From NCBI RefSeq assembly GCF_019969685.1, contig NZ_JAHXYZ010000006.1, forward strand, positions 1 through 64,000: DNA of 64,000 nt, written 5' to 3'. Source of the stretch: Microbacterium sp. EST19A (GTDB taxonomy: Bacteria > Actinomycetota > Actinomycetes > Actinomycetales > Microbacteriaceae). The notes under the pieces were generated by a model. It was given only the letters and a program-made list of their open reading frames with translations, was not told the origin of the DNA and searched no databases. Of the stretch, positions 43,653 to 52,322 are shown piece by piece; within the stretch, counting starts at the first letter, position 1; every line of letters starts with the position of its first letter. The position numbers and the translations under genes are program-made.

Positions 43653-45137
43653 TCAGCCGGTCATGCGCGCCGTCGTGTCGAAGAGCTCAAGCTCGGCTGG
43701 ATGGAGCTGGTGCTGGCACACAAAGGATCGGTCCTTTATGCGCCACAGCCCCTGGCCGACCCCGAGGCTCGGAAGGAGCTTCTGTTCGGTGCCGGTGAGC
43801 CCAAGCGCTCGCGCGGTGGCGCCGAGCTGGTCGGATTCCTGACGGTAAATGATCCTCGTCTCGGCGTTGGCCAGCAAGCTATTCGCCAGGGAGCGCATCG
43901 CGGAGCCTTGATCTCCGACGTTCTCTAGGTCTGTCAGCTTGTGGAAGATCAGCATGTTCGCGATCCCGTAGTGGCGTGCAAGTCGCCAGTGCGCGTCCAT
44001 TCGACGGAGTAGTGCCGGGTGGGACATGAGGCGCCATGCTTCGTCGTAGATGCACCAGCGCTGACCACCGTTAGGATCGAGCAGCGCGGACTCCATCCAC
44101 GCTGAGGAGCAGGTCATGAGGACCGAGATCAGCGTCGAGTTCTCCGTCACTCGCGACAAATCGAGCGAGATCATCGGCAGGGTCGGGTCGAAGGCCATGG
44201 TCGACGGGCCATCGAACAGCCCGGCGAGGTCACCGGCGACCAGGCGTCGGAGAGCGTGACCGACAAGGCGCCCGTCCTCGGCGAGACGTCCGTCGGGGTC
44301 GGCGTACGAGGTCGGGTTGAGGATGTGTTCGACAATCATCGGCAGGATCGGGATGTCGTTGCTGCGTACGACCTCGGTCAGGGCGGTATCGATAGCAGTG
44401 TGTTCCAGCGGTGTGAGCTGTCGAGTGAGCACCGTCTCCGCGAGTGCTCCGATCAAGTCCCGGCGACGGGAAGCAACCGTGGACGCCCAGCTCACGTCGC
44501 TCATGCCCGCGGGCCGGTATCCCTCGTCAAGGGGATTCAGTCGCGTCGTGAGCCCGTGCCCGAGCACGATGGCCTGTCCGCCCACGGCCTCGGCGACAGC
44601 AGTGTGTTCGCCCTTCGGATCGCCGGGCACGTAGACGCGGCGCCCGAACGGGAGTGATCTCGTGTAGAGGCTTTTGGCCAGGCTGGATTTGCCAGATCCG
44701 ACGATGCCCGCGAGCACGACGTTCGGAGCGGTGATGATGCCGCGGGCGTACAGCACCCACGGGTCGTAGACGAAGGATCCACCGGAGTACAGATCCTGCC
44801 CGACGAAGACTCCGTCGGGTCCGAGCCCACCTTCAGCAAGAAATGGATAAGCACGAGCGAGGGTCGCTGACGTGTCTTGATGCCGAGGCAAGCGGAATCT
44901 CCCCGGTGATCGGAGCTGCGCTGGGCCGGGCTCACCGGCGGCAGGAAGGTACGTGGTGGCCCGGCGTTCGGCCAGCTCTGCGAGGTGCTTCGTGTGGGCT
45001 TCGTGTCGTTCAGCGTGCTGCTGGTCAGTCCGCAGTTTCACGGCGGCTCGTTGGCGCTGCTTGCGCAGTCGAGGCTTCTCGTACTCCGGAGCGACGAGCA
45101 CCGAGGTATGGAGTCGCGCGGCGTCATCCCGATTCAC
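43653..45137 (-). CDS. VirB4-like ATPase (motor domain)
   Basis: A 494-aa ATPase with Walker A GIVGSGKSSLAKS (about residues 142-154) and Walker B RWCIYDEAWRLM (near 366). It aligns with the C-terminal half of VirB4/TraC; the N-terminal part may be supplied by the separate SCO6880-like protein. The GTG at 45137 overlaps the stop of the next gene upstream (GTGA). It powers the type IV secretion channel. Confidence 0.88.
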   Translation of the reverse strand: MNRDDAARLHTSVLVAPEYEKPRLRKQRQRAAVKLRTDQQHAERHEAHTKHLAELAERRATTYLPAAGEPGPAQLRSPGRFRLPRHQDTSATLARAYPFLAEGGLGPDGVFVGQDLYSGGSFVYDPWVLYARGIITAPNVVLAGIVGSGKSSLAKSLYTRSLPFGRRVYVPGDPKGEHTAVAEAVGGQAIVLGHGLTTRLNPLDEGYRPAGMSDVSWASTVASRRRDLIGALAETVLTRQLTPLEHTAIDTALTEVVRSNDIPILPMIVEHILNPTSYADPDGRLAEDGRLVGHALRRLVAGDLAGLFDGPSTMAFDPTLPMISLDLSRVTENSTLISVLMTCSSAWMESALLDPNGGQRWCIYDEAWRLMSHPALLRRMDAHWRLARHYGIANMLIFHKLTDLENVGDQGSAMRSLANSLLANAETRIIYRQESDQLGATARALGLTGTEQKLLPSLGVGQGLWRIKDRSFVCQHQLHPAELELFDTTARMTG

Positions 45138-45904
45138 AGTCCCAAACTCCGCTGCTGCTTGAGAGCCGCGATGTTCGCCGGTTCGAACCACGACGCCGGC
45201 TGCTGCTGGGTCGCTGAACGTCCGCCGAGCCGGCGGGAATCGTCCTGCAGCGCGTCTATCGGCTCGACGTGATGGAGCCGATAGAGCGCGACGTGCTCGA
45301 AGCTGTGACTGTACGCAAGGTGATAATCGCCCTCGCGGGTCTCGTTCTCCAGCGGGCCGCTCGGGGGTACGTCGTAGACGTAGCCGTTCTCCATCGCGGC
45401 GCTCGTGGTTTCGTCGCCATGGTCCCAGCTCTTCAGAAGATTCAGCCCCGCGGCGGCACCGTCGGCGTCGATCATGTCGAGCACCTCGTCAGCTTCTTCG
45501 CCTTGCAGGAAGATGACACTGAGCCAACGCTGCGCTGAGGCGTTGGCTGGCGCGGGAGAATCGAGCCAGGCGACACGACTTGCTGCGGATGCTGCGACGT
45601 TTAGTCGGTCTTCGGCTTGGTCGATGAAGCTCGCGGCCTGGTGCAGTTCATCAGCAGCCGCCAGTGCGTTCCTCGACCCGGCCGCGTGGTCTCCGTGGTC
45701 ATTGAACGCGCGAAAGCGGTTGTCGCCATGTACGGCAGCTAGCTGATCGAGAACCTGCCGCAGTGACCGCACGCCCGATAGGAGGTCGCCGAGCACGCCG
45801 TAAATGTCTTGCGGATTCTCGAACGTGCGCGTCGCATACGCGAGCCTGCGCAACGCCTCGGATACCTCGCCGGCGTCGGCGCCGGGATCGTAGAACGTTG
45901 GCAT
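45134..45904 (-). CDS. Conserved ICE protein of unknown function
   Basis: A 256-aa helical soluble protein: EALRRLAYATRTFENPQD, VLGDLLSGVRSLRQVLDQLA, then a long Ala-rich helix, a small acidic domain and a C-terminal QQQPASWFEP. No catalytic motif is visible. The ATG at 45904 has TTGGAGG upstream; a further ATG at 45952 lies in the stretch next to the DUF4062 gene. It is coupled to the VirB4-like gene and normally would follow the SCO6880-like gene. Confidence 0.6.
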   Translation of the reverse strand: MPTFYDPGADAGEVSEALRRLAYATRTFENPQDIYGVLGDLLSGVRSLRQVLDQLAAVHGDNRFRAFNDHGDHAAGSRNALAAADELHQAASFIDQAEDRLNVAASAASRVAWLDSPAPANASAQRWLSVIFLQGEEADEVLDMIDADGAAAGLNLLKSWDHGDETTSAAMENGYVYDVPPSGPLENETREGDYHLAYSHSFEHVALYRLHHVEPIDALQDDSRRLGGRSATQQQPASWFEPANIAALKQQRSLGL

Positions 45905-45996
45905 CTCGGCCTCCAAGGATGTGTCGGGCTGAATTGAGAAGGAGGTGGGCACCCCGCTCCGGGCCGTTGTCGGGGGCGCCCAATACCTTTGGAGGT

Positions 45997-46854
45997 ATGA
46001 GCTTTACCGCCTGCGTTCTCCGAGTCATGATCGCTTCACCTTCCGATGTCCCCGATGCGCGTGATGCCGTCGAAGCGGCCATCAACGACTGGAACAACGC
46101 GAACGCCAAGAACAAGCTGCTGATGATGCTGCCGTGGAGGTGGGAAACGTCCTCAGTGCCCGTGCTGGGCGGCCACCCTCAGTCGCTCATCAACTCACAG
46201 GGAGTCGATGAGTCAGATATCGTTTTCGCGATCTTTGGAAGCCGCCTTGGCTCTCCAACTCCGGACGCAGTCTCCGGGACTGTTGAGGAGATCGAACGAG
46301 CTGTGAGTAGCGGTAAGCCAGTGCACCTCTACTTCTCTACGGCCGCGCTTCCCAACGACGTAGACACGCGTCAGCTGGACGGGCTTCGTGAATTCCGTGC
46401 ACAGATCAGTCAGCGCGGATTGCTCGGTGAGTTCGCTACTACAGCGCAGTTGGGCCATGAGGTCTGGAAAGCGATCGAGTTCGACATCGCTCAGCTCGAT
46501 CTTGGAGTGCCGGTTTTGTTGTCAACGAAGCGCGGCGTACGGTTCTCGGCCCAGCCGATGCAGGAGCGGGAGATTAGCAGCTACGACAATAAGGGCAAGC
46601 CGCGATACTCGAATCGTCATTGGATCGAGGTGACCAACTCTGGCGACGAAGACGCAACTGATGTCCTCTTCGAGGTCGTGGGCGAACATTCCAGCATGAT
46701 GTTGGTCAATGGCGATACGCCCACAGTGATCCATGCGGGCCAGACTCGACGCCTCAACGTGTTCCACCATATGGGCGGCGGCGCCCCAGACGTCCTTCGC
46801 ATTCGGTGGAGTGAGCACGGCGAGCCGAAGGATTTCGACTTCCACGTCGGTTGA
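45997..46854 (+). CDS. DUF4062-family protein, plus-strand cargo inside the transfer operon
   Basis: A 285-aa protein. The start (RVMIASPSDVPDARDAVEAA) is the hallmark of DUF4062, which is otherwise found at the N-terminus of NACHT/STAND-type and other signalling proteins. ESDIVFAIFGSRLGSPTPD and SGTVEEIERAVSSGKPVHLY continue the domain; the last about 110 residues are a separate beta-rich part (NRHWIEVTNSGDEDATDVLF). It is the only plus-strand gene in a 17-kb leftward operon and has visibly lower GC, so it looks recently inserted. The start has an unusually close GGAGG. A defence role is possible but unproven. Confidence 0.75.
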   Translation: MSFTACVLRVMIASPSDVPDARDAVEAAINDWNNANAKNKLLMMLPWRWETSSVPVLGGHPQSLINSQGVDESDIVFAIFGSRLGSPTPDAVSGTVEEIERAVSSGKPVHLYFSTAALPNDVDTRQLDGLREFRAQISQRGLLGEFATTAQLGHEVWKAIEFDIAQLDLGVPVLLSTKRGVRFSAQPMQEREISSYDNKGKPRYSNRHWIEVTNSGDEDATDVLFEVVGEHSSMMLVNGDTPTVIHAGQTRRLNVFHHMGGGAPDVLRIRWSEHGEPKDFDFHVG

Positions 46855-46857
46855 TGC

Positions 46858-48324
46858 TCACACGACCCGGCAGAGGGGCAGCGCCGCCGCGGTGAACGCC
46901 TGCGCCTGCTGGCCGACGAGGAGCCGCGTCTCGCAGGAAGCCTGAATCGCGGCCTGCTCGATCGCGGCGACCGCGGCGTCGAGGTCGTCCGCGGTGCGCG
47001 CTGAGACCGAGATGAGCCCCGTGTAGCGGAGCACGCCGTGTCCGGCGGTGAGATCGGCTTCCTGTTGCAATACGTCCTGGAACTCCGCCGTCTGCGCTGC
47101 ATCTTCGATCTGGCCGATCCGCTGGCGCTGGGCTGCGTCCGAGATGTACTCGGTCTTCTTCTTCCTGATGTCGCGTGCTGCCTGATCAGAACGCATCGGC
47201 GTGCACAGCAGCGAGAAAGACCGCTGGATTCCCGTCGACAGCAACAGCGGTGCGAGGAAGCCCGGGTAGACCATCGACCGCGGCCACTCCGAGATCCACA
47301 ACACCGCGTGGAACGCCGAGTCAGTGCGAAGCCTCGACCACGACTCGTTCACAGCCACTGGTCCCGCGGCCGCGAGCGACTGCCCGAGCTCACCGTGGCG
47401 TTCGAGTGTCGCTGCGACTGCGGGGTCGTATGCGGAGCGCAGGATCACCGCGATCTCCCCGCACGAGAGCCATGAAGATGGCGAGAGGTCGGCGGAGCGC
47501 AGCGCGGCCACCAGCGTGGACATCTCTTGGCGAAGCACTGCAGCGGCACCGCGGATGCCGCCACCGGCCGTGCGGATCTGCCGTGACGCTGCGCGCATGT
47601 CGAGGGAGAGGGACAGTGTGGTGGCGTGCCGTTCTCCGGCAGGCCCGGCACGTTCGATCAGTTCGGCATACGTGGTCGAGGCCCACGATACATCCGCCGT
47701 GCCATGTGAGGCCCACCATTCGGCGAGGCCCGTCCCGGAGTCGGGCAGGGTGCGCTCCAGAACCTGGAGCATCGAGATTCGACCGGACCGGCACACGGTC
47801 GCGAGCACACGTCCCCAACAACTGACTCGACGTTCCTGCTCACCAGGGTCGAGGAGCACGAAAGCAGGATGCGAGAGCGAAACGATCGCCGTGAGCGTTG
47901 CGGCGGTCGGGTCATGCACCATCCCGGCACCGGTGGCGGGATCATCGTACTCACGCAATCGCGACATGTCGCCAGGAAGCGCGAGCGATCCGGCAGGGCG
48001 CGGCTTCACGACGCGTCGACGATAGAGCAGCTGCCCGCCCGTGGTCTTCCACAACCACCAGAAGACGACGGGGATCCACTCGACGATCGCGCGCCCGGCG
48101 ATACGGATCCATGCCACCGAGGCCGCGGCGGCCCAGACCGGAGCGGAGAAGGCGATGAGGATGCCGCCTCCTGCGTAGAACGCCCACACGAGCGTGCCGA
48201 TGCCGATTCCGAGGGCGATTAGCTGTGAGAGCGACAGGCCCAAGAGGACACCCCGTCGCGTCAATCGAGAGAACTTCACCGGGACGAGGTCTCCGGCTCG
48301 TCGGTCGTCGAGATCATTCGGCAT
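46858..48324 (-). CDS. SCO6880-like type IV secretion component (PrgI/VirB3 plus VirB4-N type)
   Basis: A 488-aa membrane protein. The N-terminus has FSRLTRRGVLLGLSLSQ and two membrane segments (about residues 28-46 and 53-72), followed by a long soluble region (HPAFVLLDPGEQERRVSCWG, then STGIQRSFSLLCTPMRSDQA). The arrangement matches the SCO6880 family. No Walker motif is present, which fits the idea that the ATPase half is the separate gene at 43653-45137. Confidence 0.82.
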   Translation of the reverse strand: MPNDLDDRRAGDLVPVKFSRLTRRGVLLGLSLSQLIALGIGIGTLVWAFYAGGGILIAFSAPVWAAAASVAWIRIAGRAIVEWIPVVFWWLWKTTGGQLLYRRRVVKPRPAGSLALPGDMSRLREYDDPATGAGMVHDPTAATLTAIVSLSHPAFVLLDPGEQERRVSCWGRVLATVCRSGRISMLQVLERTLPDSGTGLAEWWASHGTADVSWASTTYAELIERAGPAGERHATTLSLSLDMRAASRQIRTAGGGIRGAAAVLRQEMSTLVAALRSADLSPSSWLSCGEIAVILRSAYDPAVAATLERHGELGQSLAAAGPVAVNESWSRLRTDSAFHAVLWISEWPRSMVYPGFLAPLLLSTGIQRSFSLLCTPMRSDQAARDIRKKKTEYISDAAQRQRIGQIEDAAQTAEFQDVLQQEADLTAGHGVLRYTGLISVSARTADDLDAAVAAIEQAAIQASCETRLLVGQQAQAFTAAALPLCRVV

Positions 48325-48330
48325 GATGCG

Positions 48331-49698
48331 TCATTCCTTCCCGGGAGGCTGCGGTCGCGGCCGACTGGGCGGAGCGGGATCTGCGCTCGGGGCCGACGGC
48401 TGCGGTGTGGAAGGCGACACAGGGGTCGCGGATGCTGCGGGGGCCGGAGTCCCCGGGTCTCCCGCGCTCGCCGCAACTGTCTCGGCGGTGCCACCGATGC
48501 CCTGACCGATCTTCGGTCCAGCAGTAGCAGCGCCCTTGACGGCTTCGGCGCCAATGACGACGGCTGCAGCGGGCCCCGCAGCCGCACCAGCTCCGGCACC
48601 TACTCCAGCTCCGGCTCCAGCGCCCGCACTCGGGCCGGCCGCAGTGCCGCTGGGGGTGGCGCCAGCCGACGCCGTCGTGCTCGGTGCAGTGTTCGCGGGG
48701 GGAGTGGTGCTCGGACCGCCGCCGGACCCGCCGTCGAGAACCTTCTTGACACCATCGCCCTGCGGGTTCGACGGCACCGGGACGGGCCGGTTGATGGCGT
48801 TCTTGGCTTCCTGTTCGCTCCCCATCGCGTGGTAGAGGTCAAAGCCAAGGAACGAGATGAACCGGTAGACCATGTATGGCGCGAAGGCAGCGATGAACAA
48901 CAGAACGATGCCTGAGATCGGCTCGGTGACGGAAGCGAGGTCTGCCTCGATGGGGGTCGAGATCTGCGTGATCGCGATGAGGAATACGACGACGAGTACG
49001 AGCTTCGAGATGATCAGCGCGACGACGAACGCCGCCCACTTCCCGATCCATCCGCGGGTGACATCCCACGCCGCGCCCGCGAACGCGATGGGCGCGAGCA
49101 CGATGGCCACCAACAGCAGGGCTTTGCGAATCAGGAGTGAGAACCACACGATGGCGACCGCGCAGATCATGAGTCCTGCGAGGAAGATCGTGATGATCGC
49201 GCCGACGCCGGGAGCCGCGATGTTGATGGTGGTGAGGCCTGCGGTTAGGAGCGCGATCTTGTCGCCCATGGTCTCTGTCGTTTCCCCTGCGGCGTGGACG
49301 ATGCCGACGCAGAGTTGGTCGACGATCTCCAGCGCAGTCGCGGTGAGCGTGACGACAACGAAGGAACCGAGTACTGCTTTGGCAGCTCCGAGCGCGGCGC
49401 GGGAAAGCGCAGCGGGTTCGCGCCGGATGAGTCCCAGGATCAGCTGGAAGCAGAAGAACAGCAGGACGATGAAGACGCTGATGCCGAAGAGCAGGTTGTA
49501 GACGTCGAGGTAACTGGAGGATTGGACGTCGACGAGAGTGGTGCTGTCGAAGACGGTCCACATGGCTTCGATGAGCCATCCGGCAGCTTGTCCCATTGTG
49601 GCGGCGAGCCAATCGAACGGGGCAGACACCAGCGAAGCCGCGCCTTCGCCGACGGCATCGCACACGGTGGAGATGACGGGGATATCGCAGACACTCAT
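48331..49698 (-). CDS. TrbL/VirB6-like polytopic membrane protein
   Basis: A 455-aa protein. Residues about 60-290 hold five to seven hydrophobic segments (LLFGISVFIVLLFFCFQL, then KALLLVAIVLAPIAFAGAAW). The last about 130 residues are Ala/Gly/Pro/Thr-rich low complexity. This layout is that of the inner membrane core of type IV systems (SCO6881-like). It lies 6 nt before the SCO6880-like gene. Confidence 0.8.
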   Translation of the reverse strand: MSVCDIPVISTVCDAVGEGAASLVSAPFDWLAATMGQAAGWLIEAMWTVFDSTTLVDVQSSSYLDVYNLLFGISVFIVLLFFCFQLILGLIRREPAALSRAALGAAKAVLGSFVVVTLTATALEIVDQLCVGIVHAAGETTETMGDKIALLTAGLTTINIAAPGVGAIITIFLAGLMICAVAIVWFSLLIRKALLLVAIVLAPIAFAGAAWDVTRGWIGKWAAFVVALIISKLVLVVVFLIAITQISTPIEADLASVTEPISGIVLLFIAAFAPYMVYRFISFLGFDLYHAMGSEQEAKNAINRPVPVPSNPQGDGVKKVLDGGSGGGPSTTPPANTAPSTTASAGATPSGTAAGPSAGAGAGAGVGAGAGAAAGPAAAVVIGAEAVKGAATAGPKIGQGIGGTAETVAASAGDPGTPAPAASATPVSPSTPQPSAPSADPAPPSRPRPQPPGKE

Positions 49699-49732
49699 CG
49701 CGGGGCTCCCAACGGGTTGCGACCGAGTGGCC

Positions 49733-50035
49733 TCAGACCTGCTGTCCGACGTTCCAGAAGAAGTTGATCAACGTCACGGACGCGCCACAGATGACCGCAG
49801 CACCACAGGAGATGAGCACGCCGGCTTTGCCTCGTGAGGCAAGGTGCGGGTTCGACGAGTTCGACCCGAATCCCCAGACGATCGCGGCCACGATCAGCGC
49901 GAGCACGGACAGGACGAGCCCGACCGTCATGACCGCGCCGACGATCATGCGTAATTGCGCGATCCCGGGGAGACCGGAGTCGTTGGGAGTGATGTCGATG
50001 TCCATCGGCAGGGCGGTCGCGATGAGTTCGAACAC
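49733..50035 (-). CDS. Small two-helix membrane protein (DUF6112-like), first copy
   Basis: A 100-aa protein with two membrane segments (MIVGAVMTVGLVLSVLALIV and AGVLISCGAAVICGASVTLI) separated by a short polar loop. It could be a pilin-like VirB2 analogue. A GTG at 50035 is preceded by AAGGAGCCACC, supporting the start. It resembles the neighbouring gene at 50149-50415. A small hairpin (ACCGCC-ACG-GGCGGT) lies at 50056-50070 between them. Confidence 0.75.
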   Translation of the reverse strand: MFELIATALPMDIDITPNDSGLPGIAQLRMIVGAVMTVGLVLSVLALIVAAIVWGFGSNSSNPHLASRGKAGVLISCGAAVICGASVTLINFFWNVGQQV

Positions 50036-50148
50036 GGTGGCTCCTTGGCATGAACACCGCCACGGGCGGTAGGGGAAAGATGGGCGAGAGCCAGGTGCGC
50101 AGCGCCTCACCACCAGTCGCATGCCGAGCCGCACACGGGGCGATGAGG

Positions 50149-50415
50149 TCACAGCTGTTCGCCGACGCTGATGAGCCAGTTCACCCAGGACACGCCCCCG
50201 CCAGCGAGTACCGCTGCACCGACCGCGACGAAGACCCCGGCGCGCGCTTTCGCCGCAAGCGCGGGGTTGCCGGTGGAAGTAGCGATCGCCCAGACGATCC
50301 CGCAGATCATGATCATGAGCACGGCGACAATCAGGATGATCGTGAGTGCAGCACCGATGGCGACGTTGAGGTCATCGATACCGCCGAGACCACCGAAGTC
50401 GGGGAACACGTTCAT
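50149..50415 (-). CDS. Small two-helix membrane protein (DUF6112-like), second copy
   Basis: An 88-aa protein with two membrane segments (IGAALTIILIVAVLMIMICG and AGVFVAVGAAVLAGGGVSWV). It shares the short loop with an ALAAKARAG-like turn with the first copy. The ATG overlaps the stop of the peptidoglycan hydrolase gene by 1 nt (TGATG). Like its neighbour it may be a pilin-like subunit. Confidence 0.75.
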   Translation of the reverse strand: MNVFPDFGGLGGIDDLNVAIGAALTIILIVAVLMIMICGIVWAIATSTGNPALAAKARAGVFVAVGAAVLAGGGVSWVNWLISVGEQL

Positions 50416-51596
50416 CACTGGCCCCCTCCCAGTGCCGAGCACCCGACGCCTGCGGTGGGCTCTGGGAGGTCTGCGGCGCCGTGGTCGTTGAGCCACTTTG
50501 CGGCGTCGACTGCTTCGGCGTTCGTGCCACCTGGACGGACTTCGAAGTGCAGGTGTGCGCCGGTCGAGCGCCCGGAGGAGCCGACGTCGCCGATGTGTTG
50601 ACCGGCGATGACGTGCTCGCCGACGGTGACATGGATGCCGCTCTGCCACATGTGCGCATACGCGGTCGCAACGGTGACGCCGTCGATGCGGTGCTCGATC
50701 ACAATGAGCCCGCCGTACCCGCCGGAGGACTCGGCGACTGTGACGACTCCGTCCGCGGCCGCGAGGATCGGCGTTCCATCCGGCGCAGCGAGGTCGGTGC
50801 CGGAGTGGAAGGCGCTCTCTCCGGTAAACGGGTCGACTCGCGGGCCGAAGTTGCCGGTGAGTACCCAGGTGTCCTCCGGCAATGGAAACACGACGCGAGC
50901 CGACTCCGCAGCGCTCGCGGTCGGCGCAGGAGTGCTCCCGGCAAGTTGCGAGGTGACGCTAGTGAGAGTCGCGAGGATCTTTTCGGCGACCGGCTCGTAG
51001 TTGTTGTACCGGTCGGGGAATCCGGCTACCTCAACCGCTTGCGCGGCTTCGCCCTTGCTCAAGTTCTGCCAGTCGGGGATATCGAGCAGGCCACGCGGGG
51101 AGGGATAGTTCGGTCCCGTCGGTCCGCCGAAGAACGCCGCAGCTTGATACTCCGGATCCATCAACTCGGCGACCGATCCCCATCCGGATTGCGGGCGCAT
51201 TTGGAACAGACCGAGCGAATCGTGATCGGATCCGTTTCCATCGTTCGGATAGTCGCCGGACTCTGGGTAGGTGCTCGTGTTCGCCAGCTGCCGCAGCGTT
51301 GACTCGGTGAGCGCAGCCATGAGCGCGATCTGGACGCCATCGGGCGTGACGCCATCGATCCGCGACCCAACAGAGATGATCGTAGCCGCGTGAGTGAGCT
51401 GCTGCCGATTGAGTGTGAAGGTCCCTCCGTTCGCCGTCGTCACCACAAGCGAATCCGGAATGGGGCCGACGGTGAGACCCGTCGAGGCGAGGCACGCAAT
51501 GACGGCGAGGTTTGTGACCAGACCGACCGCGACGAGTCCGAGTGTCGGCGCGAGGAACACAAGTCCGATGAGTGCGATCGCGAGCTTCTTCAGCAT
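50415..51596 (-). CDS. Bifunctional peptidoglycan hydrolase (lytic transglycosylase-like plus M23 endopeptidase)
   Basis: A 393-aa exported enzyme. An N-terminal membrane anchor (about residues 5-37) is followed by a lysozyme-like domain (ALMAALTEST with Glu98, SLGLFQMRPQSGWGS) and an M23 domain with HSGTDLAAP and HLHFEV zinc ligands. It opens the cell wall so that the secretion channel can be built. In the operon it lies between the VirB8-position gene and the small membrane proteins. Confidence 0.9.
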   Translation of the reverse strand: MLKKLAIALIGLVFLAPTLGLVAVGLVTNLAVIACLASTGLTVGPIPDSLVVTTANGGTFTLNRQQLTHAATIISVGSRIDGVTPDGVQIALMAALTESTLRQLANTSTYPESGDYPNDGNGSDHDSLGLFQMRPQSGWGSVAELMDPEYQAAAFFGGPTGPNYPSPRGLLDIPDWQNLSKGEAAQAVEVAGFPDRYNNYEPVAEKILATLTSVTSQLAGSTPAPTASAAESARVVFPLPEDTWVLTGNFGPRVDPFTGESAFHSGTDLAAPDGTPILAAADGVVTVAESSGGYGGLIVIEHRIDGVTVATAYAHMWQSGIHVTVGEHVIAGQHIGDVGSSGRSTGAHLHFEVRPGGTNAEAVDAAKWLNDHGAADLPEPTAGVGCSALGGGQ

Positions 51597-51608
51597 GAGT
51601 CGGCCGTC

Positions 51609-52292
51609 CTATCGGAGCGGGTTGTTCAGCTCGGACAGCCGCAGAACGTAGCAATTGTCATCGGTCGGGCAAGCGATGAAAACGGTGAGCGCCACCTCTT
51701 GCTGAGCGGTGATCGGATCGCCGTTCCAGGTGCCAGCGCGGTGACGGATGCCCTCGATCGTGTACGCAGTCGCGCCTTCGGGGAGTTGTCCGGGCCGTGC
51801 CTGCGAGCGCGCCTCAGGCCAGGCATCCGCCACGTACATCGACGTGATCTCCAGACGTTGTGTCGTCGCGTACTGACGCAGCTGCACCCATGCGTTCTGC
51901 GTCGGCAGGTAGGTGGCGATGTCGGCCGCGAGCCCCGGCTGCTCGGCACCGGTCGGATCGGCGACGTCGAGGATGACGTCGGTGTAGTTGAGCGGGACGA
52001 AACCGATGCCGGTGTCCCACGTGAACAGCGCCGTCGCGACGCTGCCTGCGAACGTCTCTGCATCTCGAGAGGGCAGGATCGTCGGAAGTCGCGGTGCCGT
52101 GGTGGCAGGTCGACGAGACTGCTCGGTGGTCGGCGCGGCGCTCGACGAGGTCGGCTCCGGCGAGTCCTCCGGCTCGGGTGATCCGGTGATGAGTCCGTAG
52201 GTGCCGACAGCGACGACGAGAACGGCCATCACCGCGACGGCGATCTGTGCGACCAGGGTGCGGCGTGAACGGGGAGCCTTCAGGTGCTTCAT
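51609..52292 (-). CDS. Membrane-anchored conjugation protein, VirB8/TcpC-position
   Basis: A 227-aa protein with one N-terminal membrane segment (IAVAVMAVLVVAVGTYGLI), a Ser/Pro/Thr-rich linker and an extracellular domain (about residues 75-227) of alpha/beta composition. The single-anchor layout and position suit a VirB8/TcpC-type protein, but I see no decisive motif. Confidence 0.6.
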   Translation of the reverse strand: MKHLKAPRSRRTLVAQIAVAVMAVLVVAVGTYGLITGSPEPEDSPEPTSSSAAPTTEQSRRPATTAPRLPTILPSRDAETFAGSVATALFTWDTGIGFVPLNYTDVILDVADPTGAEQPGLAADIATYLPTQNAWVQLRQYATTQRLEITSMYVADAWPEARSQARPGQLPEGATAYTIEGIRHRAGTWNGDPITAQQEVALTVFIACPTDDNCYVLRLSELNNPLR

Positions 52293-52322
52293 GCCGGGTA
52301 GGTGCGCAGCCCTGACCCCCGG

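Noticed and set aside
46858..48324. SCO6880-like protein read as a full VirB4 ATPase
   Set aside because: No Walker A or B motif is present; the motor domain is in the separate gene at 43653-45137.
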